The notes under the pieces: generated by a model
Database searches by the model: none
What the model saw: the letters and a program-made list of their open reading frames with translations, nothing else
Told to the model about the DNA's origin: nothing
Program-made: the position numbers and the translations under genes
From: Candidatus Obscuribacterales bacterium
GTDB taxonomy: Bacteria; Cyanobacteriota; Vampirovibrionia; Obscuribacterales; Obscuribacteraceae
Direction of reading: 5' to 3'
DNA length: 64,000 nucleotides
Assembly: GCA_019744775.1 (NCBI GenBank)
Contig: JAIETZ010000004.1
Span: 558,001-622,000, forward strand
Part shown: positions 51,447 through 62,336 of the stretch, one piece after another
How positions within the stretch are numbered: the first letter of the stretch is position 1
Layout: the number at the start of each line of letters is the position of its first letter

Positions 51447-52739
51447 ATGGCTAAGCAATCAGATAATCGACTTAAGTGCTCGTTCTGTGGTAAGAGCCAG
51501 GACCAGGTCAAAAAGCTAATTGCTGGACCTGGTGTCTATATTTGCGATGAGTGCGTTGATCTTTGCAATGAAATCCTCGACGAGGAATTAATTGAGGGCA
51601 CACCGCATCCGGCGCCAACTGACAGCCCGGCACCACAACTGGTTGATGTGCCGAAGCCATTGGAGATAAAGGCATTTCTTGATCAACACATTGTCGGTCA
51701 GACAATGGCCAAGAAAATACTTTCCGTAGCGGTGTACAACCACTACAAGCGCATAAGTCACAACGCTGAATTATCTGATCAAGTTGAAATTCAAAAGTCC
51801 AACATTCTTTTGGTTGGACCAACTGGTTCCGGTAAAACACTTCTGGCACAAACACTAGCCAAACTTTTGGATGTGCCGTTTGCTGTTGCCGATGCCACCA
51901 CTTTGACAGAAGCAGGCTACGTTGGCGAAGACGTGGAAAATATTCTTCTGCGCCTTTATCAAGCGGCAGATTACGATATCAAGAAAGCCGAGCGCGGAAT
52001 TATCTACATCGATGAAATCGATAAGATTTCCCGCAAGTCGGAAAACACATCTATTACCAGAGATGTGTCCGGTGAAGGCGTACAGCAAGCGTTGCTTAAG
52101 ATGATCGAAGGCACGGTCGCTAACGTTCCGCCACAAGGTGGTCGTAAGCACCCGCACCAAGAATTCATCCAAATCAACACCGCCAACATTCTATTTATAT
52201 GTGGTGGAGCATTCGTCGGTCTGGATAAGATTGTCGAATCACGTGTCTCTACCAACCGCAATATAGGATTTGGTTCAACAGCTCCGGCAACAGCTCGCGA
52301 GCGCGAAGAGCGCGCCAGCAAAATTCTCAAGGATCTCATTCCAGACGATCTCTTGAAGTTTGGTTTGATTCCGGAATTTGTCGGACGTATGCCTGTTGTA
52401 GCAGTGCTTGAAGCGCTTGATGTAGAAGCTCTCGTACGCATCCTAATTGAGCCGAAAAATGCCATCCTCAAGCAATATCAGCAGCTATTGGCCCTTGATG
52501 GTGTTGAACTTAAGTTCGACGACGCAGCAAGTAAAGCACTTGCTGAAGAAGCCATCAAGCGTAAGACAGGCGCTCGTGCCTTGCGTGCCATTGTTGAAGA
52601 GATCATGCTCGATATAATGTATGAAGTACCTTCACGCAATGATATTAAGTGCATTGAAATCACCAAAGAACTGGTTGAGAAACGCTCATCGGCCGAACTC
52701 CTGGAGCTTAAGCCTAAGTTGAAAGGCGAAATAGCTTAG
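51447..52739 (+). CDS. clpX: ClpX ATPase subunit
   Basis: A 430-residue unfoldase. The N-terminal zinc-binding domain has two CxxC pairs (CSFCGKSQ and CDECVDLC). Walker A is [16 protein letters not shown] and Walker B is [10 protein letters not shown]. The pore loop GYVGEDV and the [22 protein letters not shown]-like region are intact (here [20 protein letters not shown]). The ClpP-docking IGF loop is present as NIGFG. The ribosome site is AGGAG. Confidence 0.97.
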   Translation: MAKQSDNRLKCSFCGKSQDQVKKLIAGPGVYICDECVDLCNEILDEELIEGTPHPAPTDSPAPQLVDVPKPLEIKAFLDQHIVGQTMAKKILSVAVYNHYKRISHNAELSDQVEIQKSNILLVGPTGSGKTLLAQTLAKLLDVPFAVADATTLTEAGYVGEDVENILLRLYQAADYDIKKAERGIIYIDEIDKISRKSENTSITRDVSGEGVQQALLKMIEGTVANVPPQGGRKHPHQEFIQINTANILFICGGAFVGLDKIVESRVSTNRNIGFGSTAPATAREREERASKILKDLIPDDLLKFGLIPEFVGRMPVVAVLEALDVEALVRILIEPKNAILKQYQQLLALDGVELKFDDAASKALAEEAIKRKTGARALRAIVEEIMLDIMYEVPSRNDIKCIEITKELVEKRSSAELLELKPKLKGEIA

Positions 52740-52754
52740 TCCTAAGTCAAAACT

Positions 52755-55154
52755 ATGCCTGATATAAACGAACAGACATTTCCTTTGATACCACTGAGAG
52801 ATGTGGTTGTTTTCCCGCAAATGGTGACACCATTATTTGTCTCCAGGCAGAAGTCTATTGCTGGTTTGGAACAGGCACTGATGCGCGATGACAGGCTTAT
52901 TGTGCTTGTCGCACAAAAAGATCCAGAGTGCGAAGAGCCGCAAGAAAAAGATCTCTATACTGTAGGCACTCTTGCCGAAGTTATGCAAATGCTCAAGTTA
53001 CCTGACGGCACCGTAAAAGTGCTGGTTGAAGGTTCTTGCCGCGTGCAATTGAACAAGCTTACTGTCGGCGAGACTAATCTTGAAGCTAAGGTCAGCGAAC
53101 AAAAGGAAATTGACAGCGAAGATCAACTGACAAAGACACTTATTCGAGTATCCGTAAATAAGTTTGAGCAATACGTCAAAGCCACGAAAAAAATAAATCC
53201 CGAGTCGCTTTTAGCAGTCTCTGGAATAGGACAACCAGGTCGCCTGGCAGACATTATCGCCACCTACTTGAGCCTTGATGTCGCTGAAAGACAAAAATGC
53301 TTGGAGATGGTTGACGCCACCGAGCGTCTTGAATACATAAGCCAATTGCTTTCACGAGAATTGGAATTAGCTCAACTCGAGCAGCAAATTCACGATCGCG
53401 TGCGCTTCAATTTGGAAAAAACCCAGAGAGAATACTTCTTGCGCGAAAAGCTCAAAATAATTCAAGATGAGTTGAGCAATGAAGGCGGCGAACTAAACGA
53501 GATAGCCGAATACAAACAAAAGATTGCCAGCGCACAGATGCCAGCCCAGGCCGAAGAAAAAGCCAATAAGGAATTAGGCCGCCTGGAAAAAATGATGCCG
53601 CAAACTGCCGAAGCATCGGTAATTCGCACATATCTCGACACGCTTGTCAGCTTGCCCTGGTCTAAGTCATCGGCTGATGTCCTGGATTTAAAACGTGCGG
53701 AAAAAATCCTCGATGAAGATCATTCCGGACTGGAAAAGGTCAAAGAGAGAATTCTTGAATATTTGGCTGTTCGTAAATTGTCCAACAAACCACAAAGCAC
53801 AATTCTTTGCTTGGTAGGTCCGCCGGGTGTGGGCAAAACAAGTCTTGTTAAGTCAATAGCTCGCGCTATGAATAGAGAATTCTCTCGCATAAGCCTTGGC
53901 GGCATAAGCGACGAAGCGGAAATTCGCGGACATAGACGCACTTATATCGGTGCCATGCCGGGCAGAATTTTGCAGGCTATTAAACATGCCGACACAAAAA
54001 ACCCTGTAATTCTTCTCGATGAAATCGAAAAGATGACGCGTTCTTATATGGGTGATCCGACAGCTGCCATGCTGGAAGTTTTAGATCCGGATCAAAACGA
54101 CACATTTACCGATCATTATCTGGATGCGCCATTTAGCCTGCGCGAAGTAATTTTCGTAGCCACTGCAAACGCTTTGGATTATGTGCCGAGACCTCTTTTA
54201 GACAGACTGGAAGTTATTCGCTTGTCCGGTTATACAGAAGAAGAAAAGGTACAAATTGCCGAGCAGCACATTATTCCTAAGACGCTGGAGAAGCACGGAC
54301 TAGCAGGTAAGCAATTGAAGTTTGCTACTCCGGCCATTCGCAAAATCGTCCAAGAATACACGCGCGAAGCAGGCGTTCGCAACTTAGAACGGGCCATTGC
54401 GACAATCTGCCGCAAAGTGGCCACAGAGATAGTAAAACGCAAAGAATCTTCTGTGCGCATCATTCCGCAAAACGTTAGCAAGTACTTGGGCGCCGCTAAA
54501 ATCCTGAGAGACAAGGAGACACCCGGCCCACAAGTGGGAATAGTAAATGGTCTTGCCTGGACGGAAACCGGTGGTGAAACACTGTCAATTGAAGTAAACA
54601 CGATGCCCGGCAAAGGCAAATTGCAATTAACAGGACAATTGGGCGATGTAATGAAAGAGTCTGCCCAGGCTGCTTTCAGTTATATTCGTAGTCACGCAGA
54701 CAGATTAGGCATTGACGACAATTTCCAAGACAACCTGGATATTCACATCCACATTCCAGAAGGTGCAATTCCTAAAGACGGACCGTCTGCCGGTATCGCC
54801 ATTGCCCTGGCACTTATTTCTGCAATTACAAAACAACCAGTTAGAGCAAGTCTGGCTATGACCGGCGAAATCACCTTGCGTGGTCGAGTGCTGGCAATAG
54901 GCGGACTTAAAGAAAAGGTCCTGGCTGCAGTTAGACAAGGCATTAAGACAGTGCTTTTCCCGGCAAGCAACACAAAAGACCTGGAAGATATCCCTGACTA
55001 TGTAACCGACAAGATTGAACTTATTCCAGTATCGCATCTAGATGAAGTTCTATCTGTTGCCTTTCGCAAGAGCAACACGAAGAGTAAAAAGAGCAAGTCA
55101 CGCGCCAATGTCCGCTCAAGCTCACGACGATTAGCGTCTAATTCCCAACACTAA
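52755..55154 (+). CDS. lon: Lon ATP-dependent protease
   Basis: A 799-residue LonA protease. The N-terminal substrate domain begins [20 protein letters not shown]. Walker A is [16 protein letters not shown] and Walker [11 protein letters not shown]. The catalytic Ser-Lys dyad is in [17 protein letters not shown] and the Lys in [12 protein letters not shown]. The basic Ser-rich tail ([17 protein letters not shown]) is unusual and may bind nucleic acid. Its stop overlaps the converging TadE-like gene by 4 bp. It closes the tig-clpP-clpX-lon run. Confidence 0.96.
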   Translation: MPDINEQTFPLIPLRDVVVFPQMVTPLFVSRQKSIAGLEQALMRDDRLIVLVAQKDPECEEPQEKDLYTVGTLAEVMQMLKLPDGTVKVLVEGSCRVQLNKLTVGETNLEAKVSEQKEIDSEDQLTKTLIRVSVNKFEQYVKATKKINPESLLAVSGIGQPGRLADIIATYLSLDVAERQKCLEMVDATERLEYISQLLSRELELAQLEQQIHDRVRFNLEKTQREYFLREKLKIIQDELSNEGGELNEIAEYKQKIASAQMPAQAEEKANKELGRLEKMMPQTAEASVIRTYLDTLVSLPWSKSSADVLDLKRAEKILDEDHSGLEKVKERILEYLAVRKLSNKPQSTILCLVGPPGVGKTSLVKSIARAMNREFSRISLGGISDEAEIRGHRRTYIGAMPGRILQAIKHADTKNPVILLDEIEKMTRSYMGDPTAAMLEVLDPDQNDTFTDHYLDAPFSLREVIFVATANALDYVPRPLLDRLEVIRLSGYTEEEKVQIAEQHIIPKTLEKHGLAGKQLKFATPAIRKIVQEYTREAGVRNLERAIATICRKVATEIVKRKESSVRIIPQNVSKYLGAAKILRDKETPGPQVGIVNGLAWTETGGETLSIEVNTMPGKGKLQLTGQLGDVMKESAQAAFSYIRSHADRLGIDDNFQDNLDIHIHIPEGAIPKDGPSAGIAIALALISAITKQPVRASLAMTGEITLRGRVLAIGGLKEKVLAAVRQGIKTVLFPASNTKDLEDIPDYVTDKIELIPVSHLDEVLSVAFRKSNTKSKKSKSRANVRSSSRRLASNSQH

Positions 55155-55630
55155 GGGATTGTGGCGGTATTTGGTTTAACGTAGGTAATTGGAAATTCCT
55201 GCTGAGCAACAAATTCCATCGGCTGAGTAGTCTGAGGAATAAACGGTATTGGCACGGGCATTGTTAATTGGACATGCGTCTTAACTCTGACGGTACCTTG
55301 ATACGGTCCGCCAAATGGTCCAGGATCAGCAATTGAAGCAGGATTTGTGGTTACATCGCTCGCACTAACGGTTGGTCCTTTTATATAACCCTGCGTGCGG
55401 TTAGTAGCCTGCGCTACACCGCTGGCACGCTGGTAGGCTTCTGTCGGCGGTCCGGCGGCGGCTGCACGAGCAGCGTCTCTGCAAGCAGCGTCGTTGACCT
55501 GCATGGCAGCAATGAGAAATGCCAAATCAACCAAGCCCAAGATAATCGGCACAAGAATAATCAATCCGGCACACAGCTCAATCATTGACTGTCCGGCTTT
55601 TCTAGACCTGTTTATGAGACGCATACTCAA
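55151..55630 (-). CDS. TadE-like pseudopilin-type protein (first copy)
   Basis: A 159-residue protein with an N-terminal [27 protein letters not shown] helix typical of TadE/TadF-like proteins, where the Glu after the Gly/Ser run is conserved in type IV pilins. The remainder is a small domain rich in Pro and Thr. I start it at TTG 55630 behind AGGA; ATG at 55624 also fits. No tad ATPase or secretin gene is in the window. Confidence 0.75.
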   Translation of the reverse strand: MSMRLINRSRKAGQSMIELCAGLIILVPIILGLVDLAFLIAAMQVNDAACRDAARAAAAGPPTEAYQRASGVAQATNRTQGYIKGPTVSASDVTTNPASIADPGPFGGPYQGTVRVKTHVQLTMPVPIPFIPQTTQPMEFVAQQEFPITYVKPNTATIP

Positions 55631-55664
55631 GCTATAAGTCCTACAGAACCTAGTTATTAATGTA

Positions 55665-55689
55665 CCCGTCAGGTGTCATACCTAACGGG
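55665..55689. other. Imperfect hairpin upstream of the TadE-like gene
   Basis: CCCGT, C, AGGT, loop GTCAT, ACCT, A, ACGGG: nine pairs with one mismatch. It lies 35 bases upstream of the minus-strand TadE-like start, so it may be in that gene's leader. No U-run. Confidence 0.35.
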
Positions 55690-55758
55690 CCTAAGGTGTC
55701 GGCGCCACCGAGATTAAATAGCCCCAGATGTCATTATCGACGCTGAAAGGCAAACCCT

Positions 55759-55764
55759 TATAAT
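55759..55764 (+). promoter_or_regulatory. -10 box of the di-haem cytochrome unit
   Basis: A perfect TATAAT about 50 bases before the ATG at 55814. The -35 is poor (TTATCG at 19 bases). Confidence 0.45.
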
Positions 55765-55813
55765 GAGAGGAACTTAACAGTCCTTCGTGCTTTACATCTG
55801 CAGGAGTCAGTCT

Positions 55814-57235
55814 ATGTTTGGTAAGGATAACGGTGGCGGAAATTCCGGCGAATCGGAAAACATACAAAGCCCTGCAAATGCACAGTCATCAACTAAGAAC
55901 GTCTGGCTACAGAGAGGAATTCTCGGTGCAATTTTGCTGGCAACAGGCATTTACTTATTCCAGCAGGTTTATGTATTTGCGCCAGACGAGGGTAATCTAG
56001 GCGGCCCGGTAAAGGGATTGACGCCCAACCAGCTCAGAAAGTTTTACGCAACCAGAGTAGTTTTCAAAAAAGAATTTACACCCGAAGAAGGACTAGGTCC
56101 TCTGTTTAACGGCAAAAGCTGTTTTGAATGTCACGGACAACCAACAGAACGAGTGGGCGGTGAAGGAAGAGACGTTGTTTCAACAGGTGTTGTAAGAATT
56201 GGCAGAAGAATTGCTCAACGACCCAAAGCAAAACAGCCTCTAAAAGATGTAATTACAGGTCTTGGTCAGGACGATGTGGACATTATGCTTTTCCAGGGCG
56301 GTCCGGCTCTGGAAAGAAAATCCATTACTTCCGAATTCGTCAACAAATATCCGCCTGATTGTCAGATTGAAATTGGTTCGGTTCCTTCAGGAGCAGAGCT
56401 TATTTCGCTTAGACATGCACCACCGCTTTTTGGATTTGGTTTGATTGAAGCTATTCCGGATCCCGATATCGTGCAGAACGTTTTCAAAGAATTGAAGACC
56501 AATCCGCAACTAGCCGGACGCGCGCTTTCGCAAATCGATCCTTTGACTTATCGCCCGCGTATCAGTCGTTTTGGTTGGAAAAATCAAAACTCGACTTTGC
56601 TTACTTTCACACAAGAAGCATTGAACGTGGAAATGGGAATAACCACTTTCTTTCAGGAAAACGAAAAATCAGCAACCGGTATTTCCAATTTTCCGAAGTG
56701 CATTTATAAGTACTTGCCCTCTGAGCCTAATGACAAAGGGCACGTGATGGCTCAGCTGGCCTATCACCAAGCGCTCTTGGCTCCACCTGATAGAGGACCG
56801 ATAACCGAAGAAGTAAAACGTGGTGAAAAGATATTTGAACAACTTCAGTGCGCGGTTTGCCATTTACCGGAAATGTCTACAGCTCCTATTGTTTATGTAG
56901 TTGATCCCGATAGTCCAGGGCCTGAGCTGAAGCATATGGAAATTCAGGCTCTGGAAAGCAAGCCGGTTAAAGCATTTTCCGATTTCCTTGTACACCAGAT
57001 GGGAGTTAAACTTGCCGATGGGCTGCCGCAAGGTGGAGCCCAAGGCGGCGAATGGCGCACAACTCCTTTGTGGGGTCTGCGATTCAAGAAATTCCTTCTC
57101 CATGACGGACGCACTTCGGATATAAACGAAGCCATTTTGGCGCACGGCGGACAAGCAGAGCAAGTGGTAAAAAACTACGAAGCTCTACCTGAAAAGGAAA
57201 AATCTGATCTGTTAGCATTTCTCAAATCCTTGTGA
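55814..57235 (+). CDS. DUF1111-type di-haem cytochrome c (putative peroxidase/oxidoreductase)
   Basis: A 473-residue membrane-anchored cytochrome. The N-terminal segment ILGAILLATGIYLFQQVYVF is a single anchor, with the rest outside. Two CxxCH haem sites are present: SCFECHG (about residue 100) and QCAVCHLP (about 350). The flanking blocks GFGLIEAIPDPD, RFGWKNQNST, LNVEMGITTFF and LHDGRTSDINEAILAHGG match the DUF1111/di-haem oxidoreductase (PF06537) family, whose substrate is unknown. ATG at 55814 follows AGGAG. Its TGA is in the GTGA upstream of the TPR gene. Confidence 0.88.
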   Translation: MFGKDNGGGNSGESENIQSPANAQSSTKNVWLQRGILGAILLATGIYLFQQVYVFAPDEGNLGGPVKGLTPNQLRKFYATRVVFKKEFTPEEGLGPLFNGKSCFECHGQPTERVGGEGRDVVSTGVVRIGRRIAQRPKAKQPLKDVITGLGQDDVDIMLFQGGPALERKSITSEFVNKYPPDCQIEIGSVPSGAELISLRHAPPLFGFGLIEAIPDPDIVQNVFKELKTNPQLAGRALSQIDPLTYRPRISRFGWKNQNSTLLTFTQEALNVEMGITTFFQENEKSATGISNFPKCIYKYLPSEPNDKGHVMAQLAYHQALLAPPDRGPITEEVKRGEKIFEQLQCAVCHLPEMSTAPIVYVVDPDSPGPELKHMEIQALESKPVKAFSDFLVHQMGVKLADGLPQGGAQGGEWRTTPLWGLRFKKFLLHDGRTSDINEAILAHGGQAEQVVKNYEALPEKEKSDLLAFLKSL

Positions 57236-57240
57236 GCAAC

Positions 57241-58368
57241 ATGAATCAACTGAAATACATTTGTTTGGCTGCATGTCTTAGTATCTCCTGCGTGCTACCG
57301 GCTCTCAGCGTCGATATAAATGAACAAGCAAAAAAACTTGTCGAGGCTGGCAAGCTACAAGAAGCTCTTGCTCTTGAACAGGATGTCGCTCGCAAAGAAC
57401 CTAACTCAGCGACACCTCACCTGGCAATGACAGCCATTTACCAGGCAATGGGTATGAGCAATAAGGCATTGGAAGAAGCTGAGCTGGCAGTGAAACTCAG
57501 CCCATCAAGCGGCAACGCTCACTACAATTTGGCAACTGTCTATTACAGCCGCAAGCAATTAGGTCCAGCTTTGGCTCAATACCAAAAGGCTGTCAGCTTG
57601 GGTAAGGGCGATGTGAATGCCCAGCGTGCGGTAGCACAGTGTCTTTTAGAGTCAGGTCGTATACCTGAAGCACTATCACGATTGGAATCTCTGAGCAAAA
57701 GATATCCTGCCGATAAGGACATTTGGCTGAATCTCGGTCGCGCCTACTTACTTTATGGAGACGCCACAGCAGCAGGAGCAGCTGCCGAGAAGGCAGTAGA
57801 CTTGGCACCGGATTTCTATCCGGCGCTCATACTAAAAGCTGACGTCAAATTGTCATCTGCGCAGTTCAGCGACGCGCGCGATCTGGCAATGAAGGCATTG
57901 TCTATCAATCCCCAGTATCCGGTTGCTTATCTGGTTTTAGGTCAATTGGCCAGCTACAACATCGATAAGCCAAATGAAGCTAAGACGGTTATTCTGCAAG
58001 CAAAGAAATTCGTCAAGAACGCGCCGGAAGTATTTTTCATACTAGGCGGCGGTTTTGCCCGCGTTGCCGCCACAAAAACTGTCGCACAAGATCCAAGACT
58101 CTCACGTCAATGGTGGGACGTTGCAGAACTTGCTCTAAAGACTGCAGCAGATCAGGCTCCTCATCAGTTAGAACCCAATATGCTTATCGCCAAACTTTTA
58201 CTAGATAAAAGACGTCCTGTCGAAGCGTTGCCCTACGCTGAGCGCGCTTATGCTATTGCTCCCGACAACAAGCAAGTGCAACAGGTCTACAAGGCAGCTT
58301 CTGTTGCCAGATACGACTTAATCGGAAATTTCATGAATTGGTGGCAAACAACTTTCCAAAAGCAGTAA
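57241..58368 (+). CDS. Secreted TPR protein
   Basis: A 375-residue protein with a signal peptide (YICLAACLSISCVLPALS) followed by eight to nine tetratricopeptide units, such as SNKALEEAELAVKLSPSSGNAHYNLATVYYSR and IWLNLGRAYLLYGDATAAGAAAEKAV, here given by their ends. A GTG at 57232 overlaps the cytochrome stop; I use the nearby ATG 57241. It is probably co-translated with the di-haem cytochrome and could help assemble or tether it. Confidence 0.75.
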   Translation: MNQLKYICLAACLSISCVLPALSVDINEQAKKLVEAGKLQEALALEQDVARKEPNSATPHLAMTAIYQAMGMSNKALEEAELAVKLSPSSGNAHYNLATVYYSRKQLGPALAQYQKAVSLGKGDVNAQRAVAQCLLESGRIPEALSRLESLSKRYPADKDIWLNLGRAYLLYGDATAAGAAAEKAVDLAPDFYPALILKADVKLSSAQFSDARDLAMKALSINPQYPVAYLVLGQLASYNIDKPNEAKTVILQAKKFVKNAPEVFFILGGGFARVAATKTVAQDPRLSRQWWDVAELALKTAADQAPHQLEPNMLIAKLLLDKRRPVEALPYAERAYAIAPDNKQVQQVYKAASVARYDLIGNFMNWWQTTFQKQ

Positions 58369-58385
58369 TTGCTCTAGTTAGTTGA

Positions 58386-58946
58386 CTAGTTTGTTAGTCC
58401 TTCGGGATGTTCAACATACGAAGTTGACTTAAAAGTCATTGGTGACGACACACCTATAATTGGAATTGGTCCTAGAGCTGTGAATGGGATCCACGGTGCA
58501 ATCTGGAATGTACACTCCGACTCGTATTCGTAGAAGAATTTACTGGTATCAACCGTGCCACTGAAAGCAGACTTGGTGCCACCTTGAACTGCCACCTGAT
58601 AAACAACAAGCTTCAAAGCACTGCTGTTTTTAGGCGTCAAATTACAAAAGTCGGCAAAACGCATGCTCGTAGGGCCACCAGGACAATCGCTACCATTTAG
58701 TACGCAATTGGCCGCTTTGTCGGCATTGGATTTCGCTGCCGTTAAGGAAATTGACGGTGCCGCTGCTCGAGCAGTGACGTTTGCCACAAGCCCTGCTGTC
58801 GCAAAAGCTGCCATATACGTCGTTAAATCAATGAGTCCAAATACGAAGATGAAAATGAGCGGTATTGTGGCGGCAAATTCCGCCATTTGTGCGCCACCAC
58901 GCTGACCACGCCGCCTTTTCGCCTTGAAATAATGAATTATCGGCAA
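58386..58946 (-). CDS. TadE-like pseudopilin-type protein (second copy)
   Basis: A 186-residue protein with a TadE-like N-terminal helix (GGAQMAEFAATIPLIFIFVFGLID), the conserved Glu following GxxxA. The C-terminal region has four cysteines which may form disulfides (NCVLNGSDCPGGPTS and later). Start is TTG at 58946, seven bases after GAGGG. It resembles the first copy in layout but not strongly in the rest. Both point away from the cytochrome genes. Confidence 0.75.
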   Translation of the reverse strand: MPIIHYFKAKRRRGQRGGAQMAEFAATIPLIFIFVFGLIDLTTYMAAFATAGLVANVTARAAAPSISLTAAKSNADKAANCVLNGSDCPGGPTSMRFADFCNLTPKNSSALKLVVYQVAVQGGTKSAFSGTVDTSKFFYEYESECTFQIAPWIPFTALGPIPIIGVSSPMTFKSTSYVEHPEGLTN

Positions 58947-59004
58947 GTTCGGACCCTCTTGAGCGACTACTCAATACTTATACCCAAAAGGAACTGGCGC
59001 TAGA

Positions 59005-60105
59005 TTAAGCCGGCTGGAGGACCTTACGGGGGAAAGTCTTCAAAAGGTTATACTGCGTGTCACGCTGAGCTGCATCATGACCGGCAGCGTGAATTGCTTC
59101 AATCATCTGCTTGAGACTTACATCGAAGTAAGTTCCAGCAGCAGAAACAACGTTTTCTTCCATCATAGTCCCGCCGAAATCATTTGCGCCGAAAGCAAAT
59201 GCTGCTTGTCCCAAGCCCAATCCCTGTGTGACCCAGGATGTCTGCACGTTAGGAATATTGTCGGCAACCAATCTACCGATAGCAACCATTCGCAGGTATT
59301 CAACTGCAGTTGTTTCGTGAGTCATTTTGCGGGCCATCGGCGTTCCGCCTGGCTGGAATGACCATGTGATAAAAGCTGTGAAACCATTTGTTTTATCTTG
59401 CAAATCACGCAGTTTGATCAAGTGCTCAATGCGCTCTTCAATTGTCTCCACAGTGCCATACATCATCGTTGCCGATGTCTTAAGACCCATTTTCTGAGCA
59501 CATTCCATTACTTCCAACCAGCGAGCAGCCGGCATCTTCAACGGGCTTATTGCGTCCTTAACACGCTCAACAAGAATTTCTGCACCACCACCGGGGATGG
59601 ATGACAAACCAGCAGCAATAAGTCTTTCGAGAGTTTTTTCCAATGACAGATTGCTCACACGCGTGATGTGATCAATTTCCGATGGTGACAAAGCATGCAA
59701 AGTCAGATTTGGAAAATCACGGCGAATGGTACCAAGCAATTCTTCGTAGTACTCAATGCCTAATTCCGGATTATGTCCACCTTGCAAAAGGAGTTGTGTG
59801 CCACCAAGAGCAATCAACTCTTTAATCTTTTCTTTGATTTGCTCGTAGGGAAGAACATAAGCCTTGTTGGAACCAGGTGCCGCATAGAAAGCGCAAAATT
59901 GGCAATAGGCATTACAAACATTGGTGTAATTGACATTGCGGTCAATAACAAAAGTAATCGGCTCATCGTCTTTGTGAAAGCGACGCTTCACTTCATTAGC
60001 AGCCCACGCTAAATCGAGCAAACTTGCTTCTCTGTAAATACGAGCCGCTTCAGCTACCGTTAAACGGCGCCCTGTAGCTGCTTCTTTCAGAAGAGTTGTA
60101 ACCAT
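59005..60105 (-). CDS. mqnC: Cyclic dehypoxanthine futalosine synthase (radical SAM)
   Basis: A 366-residue radical SAM enzyme of the futalosine menaquinone pathway, making cyclic dehypoxanthine futalosine. The CxxxCxxC cluster motif is CNAYCQFCAFY, following RNVNYTNV. MqnC features include GGTQLLLQGGHNPELGIEYYE, LHALSPSEIDHI and GLSSIPGGGAEIL. It differs from CofH/MqnE in these blocks. No other mqn gene is in the window. A good AAGGA precedes the ATG. It supports a menaquinone-dependent respiratory chain. Confidence 0.9.
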   Translation of the reverse strand: MVTTLLKEAATGRRLTVAEAARIYREASLLDLAWAANEVKRRFHKDDEPITFVIDRNVNYTNVCNAYCQFCAFYAAPGSNKAYVLPYEQIKEKIKELIALGGTQLLLQGGHNPELGIEYYEELLGTIRRDFPNLTLHALSPSEIDHITRVSNLSLEKTLERLIAAGLSSIPGGGAEILVERVKDAISPLKMPAARWLEVMECAQKMGLKTSATMMYGTVETIEERIEHLIKLRDLQDKTNGFTAFITWSFQPGGTPMARKMTHETTAVEYLRMVAIGRLVADNIPNVQTSWVTQGLGLGQAAFAFGANDFGGTMMEENVVSAAGTYFDVSLKQMIEAIHAAGHDAAQRDTQYNLLKTFPRKVLQPA

Positions 60106-60201
60106 GTTTATGTCCTTATTTGTCCTGACAAGATTGTAGCCTTGGAAAGCGTCTTAACCGGCAATCCTCATAAGCTTTTAAGTTAAGCTTTTAAATAACT
60201 T

Positions 60202-60220
60202 ATGCGTCAAGCTGACGTAT
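60202..60220. promoter_or_regulatory. Inverted repeat upstream of the DnaJ-family gene
   Basis: ATGCGTCA, AGC, TGACGTAT pair over eight positions (one G-U), 17 bases before the ATG at 60237. Upstream are two AAGCTTTTAA direct repeats (60171 on). It may be an operator or an RNA hairpin. Confidence 0.4.
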
Positions 60221-60236
60221 GTAGCAAAATATAACC

Positions 60237-61250
60237 ATGGTCAAATACAAAGATTACTATCAAACTCTTGGCGTCTCGCGCACCGCAACAGAGAAAGAAA
60301 TCAAGAGCGCCTATCGTAAGCTGGCGCGGCAATATCACCCGGATACTCATCAGGGCAAAGGCAAAGCCGAAGCTGAAGAGAAATTCAAAGAACTCACCGA
60401 AGCCTACGAAGTTCTGAAGGACGCTGAAAAGCGCAAGCGTTACGACATGCTGGGTGCCAACTGGAAAGCAGGCGCCGATTTTACACCTCCGCCTGACATG
60501 GGTGGGTTCACTTTCGATTTCGGTCGCATGGGCGGAATGGGTGGAATGGGAGGCATGGGCGGTGGCGCACAGTTTTCCGACTTCTTCGATATCCTTTTTG
60601 GACAAGCAATGGCCGGTCAAGCCGGACGTGCTCGTGGTGGCGCCGGTGGTACCACCGGTGGACCATTTGGATTCGGCGGCGCACAGGAAGCGGATTTTGG
60701 CACGCCGAGAAGGCAAAGCGCCGATCAAGAAGCCGACGTTGAATTGAGTATCGAAGAAATTGCCAGCGGCACGATGCGTAAAATTCAAATAACCGAACCT
60801 GGCGGCAAGACACGCACACTCGAAGTCAAAATACCAAAAGGAGTGCGCGCGGGCTCCAAAGTGAGAATGGCAGGCGAGGGCGGCATGGGATCGCAAGGTA
60901 AGCGCGGCGACCTTTACTTAAAAGTAAAAGTGAAACCACACCCATACTACAAACTCGAAGGTGACAACTTAATTACGGAAGTGCAAATAACCGCACCAAA
61001 AGCTGTTCTCGGCGGTGAAGCTCATGTAACAACACTGGATGGTTCGGTCACTGTAACAATTCCACCGTTTAGTCAAAGCGGCAAATTGTTGCGCCTTAAG
61101 GGCAAAGGACTTCCGCAACTAAAAACAGCAACAAGAGGCGACCATCTTATTCGCATTAAGGTGGCATTACCGACAGAATTAACAAGCGAAGAAAAAGAAC
61201 ATTGGCAGGCGCTCGATAAGCTTGGCGCAAAGAGTGCTGCTGGGGTTTAA
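60237..61250 (+). CDS. DnaJ-family cochaperone, CbpA/class B type
   Basis: A 337-residue J-protein. The J domain has [20 protein letters not shown] and HPD (QYHPDTHQ). A Gly/Met/Phe-rich linker follows ([11 protein letters not shown], about residues 98-115). The C-terminal substrate domains are present without the CxxCxGxG zinc finger, so it is class B (CbpA-like). It stimulates Hsp70 ATPase. No dnaK/grpE is nearby; it ends adjacent to the converging TPR gene. Confidence 0.92.
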   Translation: MVKYKDYYQTLGVSRTATEKEIKSAYRKLARQYHPDTHQGKGKAEAEEKFKELTEAYEVLKDAEKRKRYDMLGANWKAGADFTPPPDMGGFTFDFGRMGGMGGMGGMGGGAQFSDFFDILFGQAMAGQAGRARGGAGGTTGGPFGFGGAQEADFGTPRRQSADQEADVELSIEEIASGTMRKIQITEPGGKTRTLEVKIPKGVRAGSKVRMAGEGGMGSQGKRGDLYLKVKVKPHPYYKLEGDNLITEVQITAPKAVLGGEAHVTTLDGSVTVTIPPFSQSGKLLRLKGKGLPQLKTATRGDHLIRIKVALPTELTSEEKEHWQALDKLGAKSAAGV

Positions 61251-62336
61251 TTAGCCGCCGGACCCACTGGAGCTAGGTCCAGCTTGACGCTGCCCATCAC
61301 CTTGCGGCACTTGCTGAATAGGTGCCTGGATTGCACTGTATTTAGCGGCGTTAGTAAATGCAGTAAGTGCTTGTGTAGTATCACCAAGCTTTTGCAATAC
61401 GACTGCTAAGTTGCGCTGAATTTCCGGATCTGTTGGCGCGGCTTTACGCGCTTCAATAAGTAGTTGACGTGATTCACGCAATTGACCCATGTATAGGTAA
61501 AGCCTGGCTAGACGAACGCGCACGGATGGATCTTCAGGGCGATCCTGACGCTCTCGAATTAATTGAAAGAGTGCTCGATCAAGGGATCCCCAAGTCTCTT
61601 TCATTTTTCTTACGTCTTTGGGTAATCCCATTACTTGTTGTTCGATTGAGTCAGCCAAAACATACTCGGCTAATCCCTCTCTGTATTGGTCAATGGATGC
61701 CAATGCTAGAGCCCTTTGTCGTCTAGCCTCAAAATTATTCGGATCAGATTTAAGCGCCGCGCCGAATTCGGCAACAGCCTCACTTACTCGTCCTGTTTTC
61801 AAATAAATATTTGCCAGATCAACTCTAGGTTTTGACCAGTCAGGATAAGCGTTAATGATCATGCTCAATTGCACTTCAGCAGGTTGGAACTGATTGTCTT
61901 CAATCAACTTGGAAGCTAGATTCAATCGCGCATATCTGCTATTGGGCGCTAGCGCAACTGATCTCTTTAAGAAACGAAAGCCTTCTTCCTTGTCAGAAAT
62001 CTCTGTAAGCACATTACCGACGCAAATCATCGCAATTGGATCTAGTGGTTTTGTCTTAGCCAAAGCGTGGGCTTTGGTTACAGCTAAATCCATTTTGCCT
62101 TCGGCCAACAAAATGCTTGGCTCCATTGTGTCGGCTTGTCGCAAAATTTCCGGCGAATCCAGCGTTGCAGATTTCGCTGACTTAGTTTCTCTTTCGTCTG
62201 AGAGTTTAGCTTCCGGCTGGGCAATCGTCATGTAAAAGGCAAGACACATCACAGCGCCAAAGACGACCTGCCAACTGACAGCACTCTTAAAAACGGAACC
62301 TAGTTGTAGCGACTCAGCTCTTGCCAAAGACACCAC
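61251..62336 (-). CDS. Membrane-anchored TPR protein
   Basis: A 361-residue protein with an N-terminal membrane helix (WQVVFGAVMCLAFYMTIA) and six to seven TPRs, for example AMICVGNVLTEISDKEEGF, SRYARLNLASKLIEDN and VRLARLYLYMGQLRESRQLL. The Gln/Gly/Ser tail is likely disordered. The GTG at 62336 overlaps the holB end; a TTG at 62327 has a better-spaced GGGAG. It may be co-transcribed with holB by chance. Confidence 0.72.
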   Translation of the reverse strand: MVSLARAESLQLGSVFKSAVSWQVVFGAVMCLAFYMTIAQPEAKLSDERETKSAKSATLDSPEILRQADTMEPSILLAEGKMDLAVTKAHALAKTKPLDPIAMICVGNVLTEISDKEEGFRFLKRSVALAPNSRYARLNLASKLIEDNQFQPAEVQLSMIINAYPDWSKPRVDLANIYLKTGRVSEAVAEFGAALKSDPNNFEARRQRALALASIDQYREGLAEYVLADSIEQQVMGLPKDVRKMKETWGSLDRALFQLIRERQDRPEDPSVRVRLARLYLYMGQLRESRQLLIEARKAAPTDPEIQRNLAVVLQKLGDTTQALTAFTNAAKYSAIQAPIQQVPQGDGQRQAGPSSSGSGG

